A stretch of DNA of 64,000 bases from Pseudanabaena sp. ABRG5-3 (GCF_003967015.1 NZ_AP017560.1:124001-188000); one strand, 5' to 3'. Counted from the first letter of the stretch, positions 7,013-16,977 are shown. Translations and numbers: made by a program. The notes: generated from the letters alone by a model not told the origin.

Positions 7013-7041
7013 GCAGGTTGGCTCCGTAGGCGCCAACCTGC
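7013..7041. repeat. Hairpin in the glmM leader
   Basis: GCAGGTTGGC, about nine bases, GCCAACCTGC: a 10-bp perfect stem roughly 45 bp before glmM. A shorter related piece, CAGGTTGGCTC, lies at 6816-6826. It could influence glmM expression, but more likely belongs to a dispersed repeat. Confidence 0.4.
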
Positions 7042-7084
7042 TCAGAGTTCATCAAAATACTTTCTGGTGTGTGGAGTTTAGGTT

Positions 7085-8464
7085 ATGAAATTGTTTGGTA
7101 CGGATGGCATTCGTGGACATGTCGGTAGTTTTTTGACTGCCCCATTAGCCCTAGAAGTAGGAATTAGTGCGGGTAAGATTTTAAAAGAGCGGGTGGAATT
7201 GGAGCGCGATCGCCAGAATGCGGCAAAGGTAATTGCGATCGGGCAAGATTCTCGGACATCGGGCGATATGCTATCGGCAGCAATTTCCGCAGGCTTGACG
7301 GCAGCAGGATGGGATGTGTGGCATATTGGGCTATGTCCTACGCCTGCGGTAGCCTATCTCACGGCAAATTCCCCCGAAATCTTTGGCGGCGTAATGATTT
7401 CCGCTAGCCATAACCCTCCCGAAGACAATGGTATTAAGTTCTTTGGCGACAATGGCACTAAGCTTTGTAGTGAAACTCAACAGGCGATCGAAGCTTTGCT
7501 CGAATCACGACTTCACGCCGACTTGGTTAATTCCTCTACGGATTGGGGTAAGTATCACGAAAAAGCGCATTTAATTTCGGATTATCAGGATTCCCTCCAA
7601 AATTCGATCGCTACAGATTTACAAGGCATCAAAGTTGTCCTCGATCTCGCTCACGGTTCCGCCACTCGCGTTTCCCTAGAGGTATTTCGTAATTTGGGCG
7701 CAGAGGTAATTTGTCTGCATCAAGAACCCGATGGCGATCGCATTAATGTTAATTGCGGCTCTACCCATCTGGAACCTCTCCGCGCTGCCGTCAAAGAACA
7801 TAATGCAGATATGGGCTTTGCCTTTGATGGCGATGCCGATCGCGTTTTAGCCGTTGATAGCAATGGGCGCGTCGTTGATGGTGATTACATCCTGTACCTT
7901 TGGGGGCAGGAATTGCTGGAAAACAATCAACTTCCTAACAGTGCGATCGTCACAACAGTGATGGCAAATCTCGGCTTTGAACGCGCATGGCAAAAGCTAG
8001 GTGGTAACTTAGTGCGGACTGCTGTAGGCGATCAATACGTCCATGCGGAAATGGTGCGATCGGGCGCAATGCTCGGTGGTGAACAGTCAGGTCACGTCCT
8101 CTGTCGTCACTATGCGGTCAGTGGTGATGGTTTACTTGCCGCTTTGCATCTTGCGGCTCTAGCAAAACAAAAAGCCCCTCTCGCCGAACTGATGGATCAG
8201 AGCTTCCATCCCTATCCCCAATTGCTCAAGAATGTGCGTGTCGAAGATCGGGAATTGCGCCGCAATTGGCAGACCTGTGATGCGCTCGTTCAGGCGATCG
8301 CTTTAGCGGAACAGGATTTAGGCGATCGCGGTCGAGTGTTAGTCCGTGCTTCAGGTACAGAGCCATTGATGCGGGTCATGGTGGAAGCGGAAACCCTTGA
8401 TCTCGCTCAACATTGGACAAGTAGCCTCACGGGACTAATTGAAAAACAACTAGTTAAAGTCTAA
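7085..8464 (+). CDS. glmM: Phosphoglucosamine mutase
   Basis: 459 residues, the usual length. GlmM interconverts glucosamine-6-phosphate and glucosamine-1-phosphate for UDP-GlcNAc, peptidoglycan and lipopolysaccharide synthesis. Visible landmarks: start [11 protein letters not shown]; the phosphoserine loop [13 protein letters not shown] with Ser108; the magnesium loop [14 protein letters not shown]; the sugar-binding LGGEQSGH; and the phosphate-binding [15 protein letters not shown]. All key residues are present. It stands alone between the clpP terminator and its own terminator. Confidence 0.97.
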   Translation: MKLFGTDGIRGHVGSFLTAPLALEVGISAGKILKERVELERDRQNAAKVIAIGQDSRTSGDMLSAAISAGLTAAGWDVWHIGLCPTPAVAYLTANSPEIFGGVMISASHNPPEDNGIKFFGDNGTKLCSETQQAIEALLESRLHADLVNSSTDWGKYHEKAHLISDYQDSLQNSIATDLQGIKVVLDLAHGSATRVSLEVFRNLGAEVICLHQEPDGDRINVNCGSTHLEPLRAAVKEHNADMGFAFDGDADRVLAVDSNGRVVDGDYILYLWGQELLENNQLPNSAIVTTVMANLGFERAWQKLGGNLVRTAVGDQYVHAEMVRSGAMLGGEQSGHVLCRHYAVSGDGLLAALHLAALAKQKAPLAELMDQSFHPYPQLLKNVRVEDRELRRNWQTCDALVQAIALAEQDLGDRGRVLVRASGTEPLMRVMVEAETLDLAQHWTSSLTGLIEKQLVKV

Positions 8465-8495
8465 AAAATAGGGAGCTGTAGCTCCCTATTTTTTT
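8465..8495 (+). terminator. Terminator of glmM
   Basis: AAAAATAGGGAGCT, loop GT, AGCTCCCTATTTTTTT, beginning immediately after the glmM stop codon. Strong stem with a seven-base T run. Confidence 0.88.
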
Positions 8496-8543
8496 AGACA
8501 TGTTACCTATAATAAATATAGCTGTTGCCGCTTGAGTTCAGAT

Positions 8544-11500
8544 ATGAGTCACGTCCAAGCATTCATTCATCCGTCTGAAAGTTGGGGAAATCAGATTATG
8601 GATAACCTTGACGCGATGATTTGGTCACTGGCTCTGCCTGATCTCACTCCCCTTTATTTCAATGCAACTGCTACCCAAATTTATCAATGCGATCGCGAGG
8701 AATTACTTGCCAATTCACAGCTTTGGTTAGAGGCGATCGCTACTGAAGATCGCCCAAAAATGCAGGAGGCGATCGCCCAAGCCCAGTTGACAGGTTCCTC
8801 GCGACTGAACTATCGCCTTCAGCCACCTCATAGGGAGATCCGTTGGTTTTCGGTGCGTTGGAAAATATATAAAGATGCTTCAGGCTTGCCCATCCGTCTT
8901 GATGCGATCGCCACTGAAATTAGCGATCAGCATAAAGTTGAGGATAACAAGCAACAGGGAGTAGAAATTATTTTGGAGGGGGAAAGTCGTTACTATGACC
9001 TTATTCAAAGACAAACTGACTTAATTCTGCGTTCACTACCTGACACTACGATCATCTTTGCGAATGAATCCCTTTGTCACATGTTGGGATGTGGCTTAGA
9101 CCAAGTTTTAGGACAAAAATGGATTGATTTTGCCGATCCCGATGATTTACAAAGAGTCCTAACAAATATAGATTTGCTAAATCCAGATCAAGCCAGTTTT
9201 ATTGCCGTCAATCGTGATCGTCGTGCTGATGGTCAAATCGGCTGGACACAATGGATTAATCAAGGGATTTTTAATGATCAGGGGCAACTGATTGAGATTC
9301 AATCAGTTGGTCGGGATATCACGGAACTCAAGCAATCAGAGCTATCCCTACAGCAACTTAATCTCGAACTAGAGAAGAGAATTGAACAAAGTAGTACTGA
9401 TTTGCGCCAAAGCGAAGCCCGAAATCTAGCAATTCTCCATGCCCTGCCCGATCTATTACTCCTGCTCAAGCCCGATGGCACTTGCCTCCAGTGCATCATG
9501 CCTTCATCTCAAGACAAGTCTAAATATCTACCAATTCAACATCACATCTCAGAGGTATTAGATCCAGAGGATCTCCAAACTCAGTTAAAAATCTATGAGA
9601 CGGCGATCGCTACAGGAGAGGTGCAAATCTATGAACATCAGTTAACTAAATTTGGCAAAACTGTCTATGAAGAAGTGCGAATTGCTCCCTATTGTGAAAA
9701 TGAACTCTTAGTGATTGTGCGTGATATTACCGATCGCAAACAAACTGAACAAGAGCTTCAAAATGTCACTGAGCGTCTTACCCTTGCCTTAAAATCAGCA
9801 TCCATCGGCATTTGGGAATGGAATATTGCTAACAACTGTCTAATTTGGGATGAGCGCACCTATGAACTCTATGGCGTAAACCCCGATCATGAACCTGATG
9901 CCTATTTAGCATGGGTGAGTCGCGTGCATCCAAGCGATCGCCAATTCGCTGAGAACGAAGTGCAGCTAGCTTTAAGTGGTGCAAAAGACTACGAACCCGA
10001 ATTTCGGATTGTGCTACAAGATGGTCGTATTCGCTATATTAAAGCCTATGCAACTGTTCAGCGTAATGATGAGGGTGTACCCCAGCGTATGCTCGGCATC
10101 AACTTTGATATTACCAATCGCAAGTTAGCCGAAGCACAGTTAATTAAGACTGACACCCATCTGAAAACAGCTCAGAGGATCGGGAAGCTAGGCAGTTGGG
10201 AATTTGAAGTCAATACAGGGATTCTCACTTGGTCAGAAGAAGTATTTCGGATTTATGGACTAGAGCCTAATACAGCGCCACCCAGTTATGAAGAACTCCA
10301 GCAATATATCTATCCAGATGACTGGGAGCATTTTCATCATACAGTCCAAACAGCCATCAATCATCAGAAAGCCTACGACCTAGAACATCGCATCATTCAA
10401 CCTAACGGCAGATTGGTCTACATATTAGCCAAGGGAGAAATGGTGTATGACAACTCAGGTCAATTAACTCACATCATCGGCACTGCTATTGATATTACCG
10501 ATAGCAAAATGGCTGAGCAAAATCTCCAAAATCTCACCGATCGCTTAACTCTCGCATTAAGATCGGCTGCGATCGGTATTTGGGAATGGGATGTTCCTAA
10601 CAATATTCTCATCTGGGATGAACGGATGTATGAGCTTTATGGAGTTGTCCCCGACAGCTCTACTAATACTTATTTAACTTGGGCAAATTGTCTGCATCCA
10701 AGCGATCGGGCAAGCGCTGAATCCTCAGTTCAACTAGCCTTCCAAGGGGCAAGAGATTTCGATATCGAGTTTCGGATTATACTTCCTGACGATAGCATCC
10801 GCCATATTAAAGCCTATGCCCTAATTCAGAGAAATAGAGAAGGAAAGCCAAAGAAGATGATAGGCATTAACTTTGATATCACTGCGCGCAAATTAGCAGA
10901 AGCAGAACTAAAGCGTAGTCACGATTTGCGTGAAGCTATTTTTAACGAATCTACGGATGCCCTATTTTTAGTGGATCCTCACACTTTAGTGACCACTGAC
11001 TGCAATCGTCCTGCTGTCCATTTGTTTGAAGCTTCGGACAAATCAGAACTAATGGGAATCGAAGGGCATATCCTACAAGAACATCTATTTGCTCCAGCAG
11101 AACTGGAGCAAATAGATTTAGAACTAGCAACCAAAGGTTTTTGGAGTCAAGAAATTGTCTATATCAGTCTCAAAGGTCACCGTTTTTGGGGCAATCTCGC
11201 AGTTAAGCAAATTATCGTCGCTGGTCAAACTACCAACCTAGTTAGAGTTACGGACATTAGCGCTCAAAAGCAATCTGAAGCTAAAATCTTGCAAACATCA
11301 AGACAACTAGAAAATACCAATCGAGAATTAGAATCTTTTTGTTACTCTGTCTCCCATGATCTCCGAGCGCCATTACGTCACATCAATGGATTTGTAAATG
11401 CATTACAACAGCAGCTAAATAAACAGAAGTTATTAAATGACCCCAAAATTGCACATTACTTGCAGGTAATTGATAGCAGTAGTCAAAAAATGGGAAATTT

Positions 11501-11984
11501 AATCGATGGGTTGCTGATTTTATCCCGCTACGGACGAAAACCCTTAGAGTCCAAACCAATATCAATTCGTGAACTAGTTGATGAGGCGATCGAGATTGTT
11601 CGCAGTGACCCTAACCATAATTCTCTCGTTGAGTTTGTAATCGGTGAATTACCCAATACCGTTGGCGATCCAACGCTTTTACAGCAGGTTTTTCGCAATC
11701 TCATCGGCAATGCCATCAAATTTAGCCGCAATCAACCCCAACCTCGGATCGAAATCGATAGTCTGCCAGATCAGACAATTAGAATTAAAGATAATGGCGT
11801 AGGGTTTCAAATGGAATATGCGGATAAACTTTTTGGAGTTTTTCAAAGGTTACATAACGAAAAAGACTTTGAAGGTACAGGAATCGGCTTAGCGATCGTT
11901 CAACGCATTATCCAACGTCATGGTGGCTCCATTTGGGCAGAAGGATATCCTAATCAAGGCGCAACTTTTTTTATCAAACTTTAA
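8544..11984 (+). CDS. Seven-PAS sensor histidine kinase, phytochrome-kinase type
   Basis: 1146 residues from ATG 8544; a TTG at 8532 is an alternative. About seven PAS/PAC modules fill residues 15-905: three diverse ones, then PAS_3 copies near 405, 530 and 660, and a last PAS near 790. The copies near 405 and 660 are close internal duplicates (RLTLAL-SA-IGIWEW...). The kinase core has HisKA SVSHDLRAPLRH (His938), an N-box FRNLIGNAIKFS, G1 IKDNGVGF and G2 FEGTGIGLAIV. No receiver, GAF or membrane segment is visible, so it is a soluble sensor that may bind haem, flavin or other ligands. The next gene is an Rcp1-like receiver 57 bp downstream, its likely phosphate acceptor. Confidence 0.9.
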   Translation: MSHVQAFIHPSESWGNQIMDNLDAMIWSLALPDLTPLYFNATATQIYQCDREELLANSQLWLEAIATEDRPKMQEAIAQAQLTGSSRLNYRLQPPHREIRWFSVRWKIYKDASGLPIRLDAIATEISDQHKVEDNKQQGVEIILEGESRYYDLIQRQTDLILRSLPDTTIIFANESLCHMLGCGLDQVLGQKWIDFADPDDLQRVLTNIDLLNPDQASFIAVNRDRRADGQIGWTQWINQGIFNDQGQLIEIQSVGRDITELKQSELSLQQLNLELEKRIEQSSTDLRQSEARNLAILHALPDLLLLLKPDGTCLQCIMPSSQDKSKYLPIQHHISEVLDPEDLQTQLKIYETAIATGEVQIYEHQLTKFGKTVYEEVRIAPYCENELLVIVRDITDRKQTEQELQNVTERLTLALKSASIGIWEWNIANNCLIWDERTYELYGVNPDHEPDAYLAWVSRVHPSDRQFAENEVQLALSGAKDYEPEFRIVLQDGRIRYIKAYATVQRNDEGVPQRMLGINFDITNRKLAEAQLIKTDTHLKTAQRIGKLGSWEFEVNTGILTWSEEVFRIYGLEPNTAPPSYEELQQYIYPDDWEHFHHTVQTAINHQKAYDLEHRIIQPNGRLVYILAKGEMVYDNSGQLTHIIGTAIDITDSKMAEQNLQNLTDRLTLALRSAAIGIWEWDVPNNILIWDERMYELYGVVPDSSTNTYLTWANCLHPSDRASAESSVQLAFQGARDFDIEFRIILPDDSIRHIKAYALIQRNREGKPKKMIGINFDITARKLAEAELKRSHDLREAIFNESTDALFLVDPHTLVTTDCNRPAVHLFEASDKSELMGIEGHILQEHLFAPAELEQIDLELATKGFWSQEIVYISLKGHRFWGNLAVKQIIVAGQTTNLVRVTDISAQKQSEAKILQTSRQLENTNRELESFCYSVSHDLRAPLRHINGFVNALQQQLNKQKLLNDPKIAHYLQVIDSSSQKMGNLIDGLLILSRYGRKPLESKPISIRELVDEAIEIVRSDPNHNSLVEFVIGELPNTVGDPTLLQQVFRNLIGNAIKFSRNQPQPRIEIDSLPDQTIRIKDNGVGFQMEYADKLFGVFQRLHNEKDFEGTGIGLAIVQRIIQRHGGSIWAEGYPNQGATFFIKL

Positions 11985-12041
11985 TCAAACTTTAGGTTGT
12001 GCATTGTTGAAATATTTTAGAAAATATCACAGGCTAAGTAT

Positions 12042-12476
12042 ATGGAACCAACTCAAATTCTACTAGTTGAAGATGATCCTAATGATGTCGAGCTAATTCA
12101 ATTAGCTTTAGATAGTTATAACTTTGTTAATAAAATTGATATCGCCTCAGATGGTGAGCAAGCAATTCATTATCTATTTGGACGCGATGGTAATCCTCCC
12201 ATTCAACCATTGCCAAAACTGGTGCTTTTAGATTTAAAGCTGCCAAAAATTGATGGTATTCAGGTATTAGAGATGATTCGGAGTTCTCCCCGCACCCATA
12301 ACCTCGTAGTTGTAGTGATGACTTCCTCTGCGGAAAATCGTGATTTAAAAGCTTGTTACGATTTAGGAGTTAATAGTTACATTGTCAAGCCTTTAGACTT
12401 CCAACAATTTGTGGAGATGTCGCGCCAAGTAGGATTTTACTGGATGATGCTCAATCAGTTACCATCCAGCACTTAG
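12042..12476 (+). CDS. Single-domain response regulator, Rcp1-like
   Basis: 144 residues, a receiver domain only. Acidic pocket Asp11-Asp12 (LLVEDDPNDVE), phospho-acceptor Asp64 (LVLLDLKLPK), Thr94 (VVMTSS) and Lys116 (YIVKPLD) are all present. The DPNDVEL start and the C-terminal FQQFVEMSRQVGFYWMMLNQ are features of Rcp1-type regulators, which pair with phytochrome-like kinases in cyanobacteria. It has no output domain. The position behind the seven-PAS kinase makes it the likely cognate partner, passing phosphate to other proteins by contact or phosphorelay. Confidence 0.93.
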   Translation: MEPTQILLVEDDPNDVELIQLALDSYNFVNKIDIASDGEQAIHYLFGRDGNPPIQPLPKLVLLDLKLPKIDGIQVLEMIRSSPRTHNLVVVVMTSSAENRDLKACYDLGVNSYIVKPLDFQQFVEMSRQVGFYWMMLNQLPSST

Positions 12477-13063
12477 AATTCTAGGATTTAATAAAGAGCC
12501 AGATTTTTTATGTACGTCCTCCGGAATACAAAAGCATTGCATAGCAATGCTTTTGTATTCTGACTTTGTGAAAATTTGTAAGCTTGACGTTAATTAAACA
12601 AAAACTGTAGTAAACGTGCAGAGTCAGTCACAGTTTTTTTGTTTTTTATATTTAATTCGTCCAGCTACTTATTCTTTTTAGATATACTTGAAGTTAAGCA
12701 TCAATACTTAATGCTTCATTAATAGCAATTTTCAGATCTATAGCATTTTCCAGTTCATCGAAGGTCAGATTTGTGTTCCTCTATCGGTAGGAATACAAGT
12801 TTTATAATTCATGCACTGGGAAAGTCCGCGATGAGATAATGAATATCTGGGTAAAATAGGAGGTGTCAGCCTTCTTGTCTGCAACTCCCCAAATTACGCA
12901 CTGCTATAAATAATTAGGATCTAACTTAGCTATAGCGGTTTTCAAATGGGTATACAGTCATTTGAAAACAAAAATCAATCGCAGCAAGGCTTTTGAGTTT
13001 TTGTGTAGTCTAAGGCGAGACAAAAATTTCAAAGCTCTAAACTTTTGTCTTTGTCTGTAAACC
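12477..13063. other. Non-coding gap with hairpins and a degraded reading frame
   Basis: 587 bp without a convincing gene. A 17-bp-stem hairpin lies at 12524-12560 (GAATACAAAAGCATTGC and its complement). A second palindrome is at about 12944-12971 (TTTTCAAATG ... CATTTGAAAA). On the minus strand, 12694-12775 reads TNLTFDELENAIDLKIAINE and stops, which looks like the tail of a small antitoxin-type protein, but upstream stops break it. No promoter could be assigned for the downstream gene. Confidence 0.5.
12524..12560. terminator. Hairpin after the response regulator gene
   Basis: GAATACAAAAGCATTGC and GCAATGCTTTTGTATTC around a three-base loop, about 48 bp after the stop. It has no strong T run after it, so it may act as a bidirectional or 3'-stabilising structure. 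Confidence 0.5.
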
Positions 13064-15397
13064 ATGAGTAATGTGATATCAGAGTTTGGAGAATTTGCGG
13101 GGTCAACCGAACAACGATCACAGCGATCGCTGCATATTTTGATGATTGAAGATGTTGAAGCGGATGTGGAGTTAATTTTACTGACGCTCGAATCAGCAAA
13201 TATATCCTTTACCTATGATGTAACGGCAACACTAGTTGAGTGCCAGAACTATTTACACAGTACAACCTACGATGTCGTACTTTCGGATTACCGATTACCT
13301 AGTTTTAACGGATTACAAGCTTTTAAATTACTCAAAGCCTCAGGTCAGGATATTCCTTTTATCTTAATTACGGGGAGCTTAGGGGAAGAGGCCGCCGTAG
13401 AATGTATCAAGGCAGGAATGACTGATTATGTTCTCAAGGATCGGTTGTTTCGGTTGCCCAGTGTCCTAGAACGTGCCCTGCAAGAATTTACGCTGCGCCG
13501 TCAACAAAAAGAAGCGATCGCCAAAATTGAACAGCAAGCATGGCGGGAAAGCATCATCAATCGTATTGTCCAAGCGATGCGGGAAACTTTAGTTTTAGAA
13601 GATGTCTTGCAAACAACGGCAAATCTGTTACATGAGGCTCTAAAAGTTACCTATTGCTTGATCCTTCAGCCAAATAGTGACCAGCAAATACTTGTAAGTT
13701 ATGTGAATAATGCAAACAATGATCACAATAAGAAGAAGATACTGGGACTACCCTGCGACTTTTTCACCAATTATCATGCTGATTTAATAAGGGGAAAGCA
13801 GATTGCAATTCATCAAATCAACGAGATTGTGAAGGAAGAAGTTCGCCAAGTTGCTAATAACTATGGTGTGCGATCATTTGTACTGACACCACTGTTTTAT
13901 CAACAAGTTTATTTTGGGGGCATTAGTATTTATCAAAATGATCGCGAACGTACTTGGACAGATAACGAACTATCTCTAGTTAAAGAAATCGCCGATCAAT
14001 GCGCGATCGCCATTCATCAATCAGAACTTTATCAAAATGCACAATCTGAACTGATGGAGCGCAAAAGGATGGAAGAGCAACTTCGCCATGATGCGTTTCA
14101 TGATGTGTTAACAGGTTTGCCAAATCGAGCCTTATTCCTCGATCGCCTTAGTCATGCTTTACAACTCTTACAAAGGCGATCTCATATCACTGCTGAAGGT
14201 TTTACTGAAAAGTTTGCAGTTCTCTTCTTAGATTTAGATCGGTTTAAGGTGATCAATGATAGCCTCGGACATTTAGCGGGCGATCAGTTGCTCAAGGTTG
14301 TGGCAAATCGTTTAATTGACTGCTTGAGGGGTGGTGATACGGTAGCAAGGCTAGGCGGTGATGAGTTTGTGATGTTGCTGGAAGATATTCAAGATCTTGA
14401 TGATGTCATTGAAGTTGTCCATAGAATTCAAGATGCTTTAAAGGTTCCAATATCCTTGGATGGCAGTGAAGTATTTATAAGTACTAGTATTGGTATTGCG
14501 CTCAGTTCCAGCGACTATACCCAACCTGATCAACTGCTGCGTGATGCAGATACCGCAATGTATCAGGCAAAGGAACAGGGCCGAGAACGGTATGAAATCT
14601 TTAATCCAGCGATGCACAAAGAAGCACTCAAAAAGCTCCGCTTAGAGAATGAGTTGCGAAGAGCAATTGAACGACAAGAGCTACGAGTATATTACCAACC
14701 AATTATTTGTCTGAAATCAGGACATATATTAGGGTTTGAAGCTCTTGTGCGTTGGCAACATCCTGAGGAAGGTTTGATTTCACCTGCGGAATTTATTCCT
14801 CTGGCGGAGGATATTGGACTAATTGGAGCGATCGACTTTTGGGTATTGCAAGAGGCTTGCACCCAACTACACAACTGGCAATCTCAGTTTCCTCTGGCAA
14901 AAACTATGACAATGAATGTTAACTTATCTGGAAAGCATTTCAGTAAGCCAGATTTGATTCGTAAAATCGAACAAATACTAGAAAGCAGCAATCTAGATAG
15001 CTCTCATTTAAAGATAGAAGTTACGGAAAGTATCTTAATTGAAAAAACTTCCTTAGCGACACAAATTTTAAGTGATCTCAATGCCAGAAACATTCAAGTT
15101 TGTATTGATGATTTTGGGACAGGCTATTCTTCGTTAAGCTATTTGCATCGTTTTCCCATCCATACGCTCAAAATTGATCGTTCATTTATTACAAGTCTTA
15201 AAAATGAGTCTGAGCATTGTGAAATCGTCAAAGCGATTATTATTTTAGGGATCAATCTGGGTTTAAATGTGATTGCTGAGGGGGTAGAGACGGCGGAACA
15301 GTTAGACTTTTTGGAGATGAATAATTGTCATGCTTGTCAGGGATATTATTTGTTTAAGCCTTTAGAAGCAGAGGCGATCGCCGCATTATTAAACTAA
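13064..15397 (+). CDS. REC-GAF-GGDEF-EAL cyclic-di-GMP regulator
   Basis: 777 residues. The receiver (about 22-150) has MIEDVEADVE and the acceptor Asp in VLSDYRLPS. The GAF (about 165-325) lacks a bilin cysteine. The diguanylate cyclase domain (about 345-510) has an intact GGDEF at 431-435 and an inhibitory RxxD (RGGD, 422-425) five residues before it. The phosphodiesterase domain (about 525-777) has EAL at 559-561, NVNLS, VTES, IDDFGTGYSS, LKIDRSFI, IAEGVET and QGYYLFKP. Both active sites look competent, so it could make or degrade c-di-GMP. The receiver implies control by one of the neighbouring kinases. A likely target process is motility, with the pilus motor genes also in this window. 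Confidence 0.95.
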   Translation: MSNVISEFGEFAGSTEQRSQRSLHILMIEDVEADVELILLTLESANISFTYDVTATLVECQNYLHSTTYDVVLSDYRLPSFNGLQAFKLLKASGQDIPFILITGSLGEEAAVECIKAGMTDYVLKDRLFRLPSVLERALQEFTLRRQQKEAIAKIEQQAWRESIINRIVQAMRETLVLEDVLQTTANLLHEALKVTYCLILQPNSDQQILVSYVNNANNDHNKKKILGLPCDFFTNYHADLIRGKQIAIHQINEIVKEEVRQVANNYGVRSFVLTPLFYQQVYFGGISIYQNDRERTWTDNELSLVKEIADQCAIAIHQSELYQNAQSELMERKRMEEQLRHDAFHDVLTGLPNRALFLDRLSHALQLLQRRSHITAEGFTEKFAVLFLDLDRFKVINDSLGHLAGDQLLKVVANRLIDCLRGGDTVARLGGDEFVMLLEDIQDLDDVIEVVHRIQDALKVPISLDGSEVFISTSIGIALSSSDYTQPDQLLRDADTAMYQAKEQGRERYEIFNPAMHKEALKKLRLENELRRAIERQELRVYYQPIICLKSGHILGFEALVRWQHPEEGLISPAEFIPLAEDIGLIGAIDFWVLQEACTQLHNWQSQFPLAKTMTMNVNLSGKHFSKPDLIRKIEQILESSNLDSSHLKIEVTESILIEKTSLATQILSDLNARNIQVCIDDFGTGYSSLSYLHRFPIHTLKIDRSFITSLKNESEHCEIVKAIIILGINLGLNVIAEGVETAEQLDFLEMNNCHACQGYYLFKPLEAEAIAALLN

Positions 15398-15427
15398 AGG
15401 GAGCGCTAGCGCTCCCTTTAGTTTTTA
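15394..15427 (+). terminator. Terminator of the GGDEF-EAL gene
   Basis: CTAAAGGGAGCGCTAGCGCTCCCTTTAG, a 14-bp perfect palindrome that includes the stop codon, followed by TTTTTAT. Confidence 0.85.
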
Positions 15428-15432
15428 TTTAC

Positions 15433-15567
15433 TGACGTTACGTGGAAGTTTCTAAAGTAGGGGCGGGTTTTGCATATAGATCTTACTTCAGCACAGAATT
15501 CTCAACTAAACCTGCTCCTATATGTACAGGATAGACTGAAGGCTTTACAGACTTACGCGTAACATCA
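15433..15567. repeat. Family A element, copy 2
   Basis: Left end TGACGTTACGTGGAAG, right end CTTACGCGTAACATCA. The interior begins TTTCTAAAGTAGGGGCGGG, nearly the same as the copy at 29386, and its right half has the complementary CCTGCTCCTA. About 135 bp, non-coding. Confidence 0.65.
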
Positions 15568-15575
15568 GTTATTTA

Positions 15576-15691
15576 TATAGCAATGAAAGAGATAGCTAGG
15601 ACAAATCAAAACCCAAATAAACAAAGGCAGCGCCTAGCGCTGCCTTTGTTTATTTGGGTTTTATGTCCTAAGCAAAACTTTCACTGCTATA
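15576..15691. mobile_element. MITE-like palindromic element with IS630-type ends, copy 1
   Basis: 116 bp that folds into one long hairpin. Each end reads TATAGC, then 15 nt, then TAGGACA, the same layout as both ends of the IS630 element at 3700. The inner stem is AAACCCAAATAAACAAAGGC with its complement around a GCGCCTAGCGC core. It ends four bases before the fabD stop and could also act as a terminator for both convergent genes. Confidence 0.65.
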
Positions 15692-15695
15692 CAAG

Positions 15696-16577
15696 CTAAA
15701 ATGCGATCGCCTTTTCTAGAGTACTGATGTTTACTAGTGCCAAGCTTGGGGCAGTGCGCTTGACTAGTCCTGTCAAAACCTTGCCTGTACCAACTTCGAT
15801 CGCTTGTTCATAGCCTTGCTCAGCGAGATACAAACATATTTCGCGCCAACGCACGGGGGAGGTCATCTGTTGGGTGAGCAGATCGCGCAGAGCCTGTCCT
15901 GATGTCGTCGCATCATTTGGCTCAACATTAGAAATCACAGGGATTTCCGCATCATTAAAGATTGTCCGTTCGAGAATTGTCGCAAACTTCGCTGCTGCCT
16001 CTGCCATTAGGGGAGAATGAAATGCTCCACTCACAGCCAGAGGAATCGCCCGCTTCGTTTTTACCTGGGCCACAATCGATTTGACAGCAGCTTCTGTTCC
16101 TGAAATTACGACCTGATCGGCGCTATTGTCATTGGCAAGAATGACATTTTCGGTTTGGGCGATCGCTGTTTCTAATTGTGTGCGATCAAAACCAATCAAA
16201 GCGGTCATTGCCCCACCACTTGCCTCTGACATCAGGAGCGATCGCTGTTTGACTAGTTCTAAACCTGTGGCAAAGTCCACCACACCTGCCGCATAGAGTG
16301 CACTATATTCACCCAAGCTATGCCCTGTTACGGCATTGGGTTTTGCTCCTTTAGCTTTTAGGACATCGGCAAGAATTGCGGATATTACATACAAACTGGG
16401 CTGAGTAAATTGCGTTTTAGAAAGTTCGGCGGCATCAGTTTGCGACTTTTCTAAAATTGACCAACCCAGAATTTGCTCTGCCTTAGCAAATTTATCCTTG
16501 CCCACTTCCGCTAGATCTAAGCCCATGCCTACAGCTTGCGATCCCTGTCCGGGAAATATCCATACATTTTTTGTCAT
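15696..16577 (-). CDS. fabD: Malonyl-CoA:ACP transacylase
   Basis: 293 residues. FabD moves malonyl groups from CoA to acyl carrier protein to start and extend fatty acids. The N-terminus VWIFPGQGSQAVGMG, the nucleophile motif VTGHSLGEYSAL (Ser87) and the catalytic His in VSGAFHSPLM (His187) are all canonical, as are the oxyanion glutamine of GQGSQ and the C-terminal EVGTGKVLTGLVKR. No acyl carrier or ketosynthase gene is next to it. It is alone, between a palindromic element and a 1.1-kb repeat-rich gap. Confidence 0.97.
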   Translation of the reverse strand: MTKNVWIFPGQGSQAVGMGLDLAEVGKDKFAKAEQILGWSILEKSQTDAAELSKTQFTQPSLYVISAILADVLKAKGAKPNAVTGHSLGEYSALYAAGVVDFATGLELVKQRSLLMSEASGGAMTALIGFDRTQLETAIAQTENVILANDNSADQVVISGTEAAVKSIVAQVKTKRAIPLAVSGAFHSPLMAEAAAKFATILERTIFNDAEIPVISNVEPNDATTSGQALRDLLTQQMTSPVRWREICLYLAEQGYEQAIEVGTGKVLTGLVKRTAPSLALVNISTLEKAIAF

Positions 16578-16796
16578 TTTTTATCAGTATTTTTTAGTAA
16601 TGATCTGAGAGTTAGGATTGGCAGCACCAAGCGCCGCTGATCACCTTTGTTAAAAATCAGTTAGTTATTGATCTTCGCATATATTTAACAGTGACAGGAG
16701 AAGTTGTCGATGCGGTGCTTACACCATCTTGGTTGTGGCGAAATTATCCCTTGCCGAATTTCATCAAATCATCCTAAAAATACCTAAAAATAACGT

Positions 16797-16934
16797 CAGT
16801 TCGGGTTAAGCTGGCAAATTTTAAAAGCCCAAGAGTAAAAGCCTTGCGTAGCAAGGCTTTTACTCTTGGGCTTTAAGAGAGGGTTTGCGTAGCAAACCCT
16901 CTCTCAAAGCCCGTTTCAAATTATCCTGAACTCG
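16797..16934. repeat. Composite inverted-repeat element with two inner hairpins
   Basis: Outer arms AGTTCGGGTTAA and TTATCCTGAACT, imperfectly complementary. Inside are a long perfect hairpin at 16823-16874 (AAAGCCCAAGAGTAAAAGCC and complement around TTGCGTAGCAA) and a second at 16876-16904 (AGAGAGGGTTTG and complement around CGTAG). Both inner loops contain the same GCGTAGC core. Confidence 0.6.
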
Positions 16935-16977
16935 CGTTAAGAATACCTAAAAATAATTTATGCAGGAAGAAGCCATA

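Noticed and set aside
12694-12775. Minus-strand stretch reading TNLTFDELENAIDLKIAINE as a gene
   Set aside because: No start codon in frame and upstream stops; at most a decayed antitoxin-like remnant, so only noted under the intergenic feature.
13800-14000. GAF domain of the REC-GAF-GGDEF-EAL protein as a photoreceptor
   Set aside because: No cysteine at the bilin position; the segment reads NNYGVRSFVLTPLF, so it is an ordinary GAF.
16624-16764. Plus-strand stretch reading QLVIDLRIYLTVTGEVVDAV as a gene
   Set aside because: Begins right after a stop, has no ATG, and I recognise no family; left as a possible remnant.
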